In this document: in pieces, positions 63,663 through 64,000 of the stretch
Numbering within the stretch: position 1 is the first letter of the stretch
Layout of the letters: each line of letters begins with the position of its first letter
Origin: Spirochaetales bacterium
Lineage (GTDB): Bacteria; Spirochaetota; Spirochaetia; SZUA-6; RPPD01
Assembly (NCBI GenBank): GCA_016934415.1
Contig: JAFGSW010000058.1
Coordinates: 103,044-167,043, forward strand
Direction: 5' to 3'
Length of the DNA: 64,000 nucleotides
Notes under the pieces: generated by a model
Told to the model about the DNA's origin: nothing
Seen by the model: only the letters and a program-made list of their open reading frames with translations
Database searches by the model: none
Made by a program: the position numbers and the translations under genes

Positions 63663-64000
63663 GATAAAATGACGGCAGCAATTCTATGTTTGCAAAAAAT
63701 CAAATTGAGAGTTGCTGTTGCCGCTAAGTTTATCATTGTTCCCCAAAGTACATCCATGTACTTTGGGGAAATGTATCCACGAACGGCCAAGCTTTCCCGG
63801 GCGGCGTCGGTCGCGGCGGGCCGGTTGAGCGCGTCCGTGAGGATCCGTCCCCCGGCCAGGAGCCCGTTGTATCGGTAGAGCTCCTCGTTGCGGTAGCCGC
63901 TCTTGTCCGTCCGCTCCTAATTTTCGCTCATTGTGACCCGGGTATTGTCGCTCAAAGTGACCCACCCCGTTAGAAAGCAATAGACCTGAATCAGGAATGA
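63663..64000. other. right end with palindrome, gene fragment and IS21-like repeats
   Basis: TTCCCCAAAGTACAT, two bases, ATGTACTTTGGGGAA (63739-63770) is a perfect 15-bp inverted repeat. On the minus strand, between about 63915 and 63770, about 50 codons are open (NEELYRYNGLLAGGRILTD, then ALNRPAATDAARESLAVRGY) without a start codon; I do not recognise the fragment. At 63917-63968, read on the minus strand, GGGTCACTTTGAGCGACAAT and GGGTCACAATGAGCGAAAAT are IS21-like terminal repeats. Confidence 0.5.

Overview
The window is GC-rich chromosomal DNA from a Gram-negative bacterium and is probably from a spirochaete. The best marker is the alanyl-tRNA synthetase at 13.2 kb: it is about 594 residues long and stops just after the zinc-binding editing domain, without the usual C-terminal domain, as in spirochaete enzymes. 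Many lipoproteins, TPR proteins, FHA and PEGA domains and HisKA_2 kinases fit this but do not prove it. I saw no rRNA or tRNA genes. Intergenic DNA is crowded with short palindromic repeats of several families.

Left part (0-24 kb), mostly housekeeping. It starts inside a CsgG/TPR protein gene. A DAHP synthase gene (aroF) follows on the minus strand with a complete attenuator: promoter, 26-codon leader peptide with an FRFWYFY run, and intrinsic terminator. Then come an NTN-hydrolase-like protein, an atypical histidine-kinase-like ATPase, a thiol peroxidase lacking the resolving cysteine, the N-degron set clpS-clpA-aat, a FecR/PEGA protein, alaS, two TPR genes, hisB, a DUF2156 protein, and a HisKA_2 kinase with a receiver-PAS partner.

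Central part (24.5-36.2 kb), the most interesting system. It is a dissociated (type II) fatty-acid/polyketide-like locus: Sfp-type phosphopantetheinyl transferase, two ketosynthases with intact Cys-His-His triads, FabG-type ketoreductase, FabZ-type dehydratase, FabI/FabL-type enoyl reductase, a free-standing ACP, an alpha-oxoamine (AONS-like) synthase, and a full beta-branching cassette (HMG-CoA-synthase-like PksG, dehydratase PksH, decarboxylase PksI). No acyltransferase or thioesterase is present. I infer that acetate units are built into a methyl-branched (or isovaleryl-primed) acyl-ACP, which the PLP enzyme releases by condensation with an amino acid to give an alpha-amino ketone.

Right-centre part (36-45.5 kb). 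This holds a GIY-YIG protein, membrane proteins, a MATE exporter, lipoproteins, a methyltransferase, an MFS transporter that seems to start at ATT, an FHA-transmembrane-lytic transglycosylase fusion, a WG-repeat protein and a dienelactone-hydrolase-like protein.

Right part (45.5-64 kb). It is dominated by secreted lipoproteins, including four proteases of three kinds (two clostripain-like, one HEFQH metalloprotease, one reprolysin-like). From 59.3 kb to the end the DNA is AT-rich and lies between two sets of IS21-like terminal repeats facing inward. It carries gene remnants, a small cysteine-containing secreted peptide and outer-envelope proteins, and looks like an acquired island.
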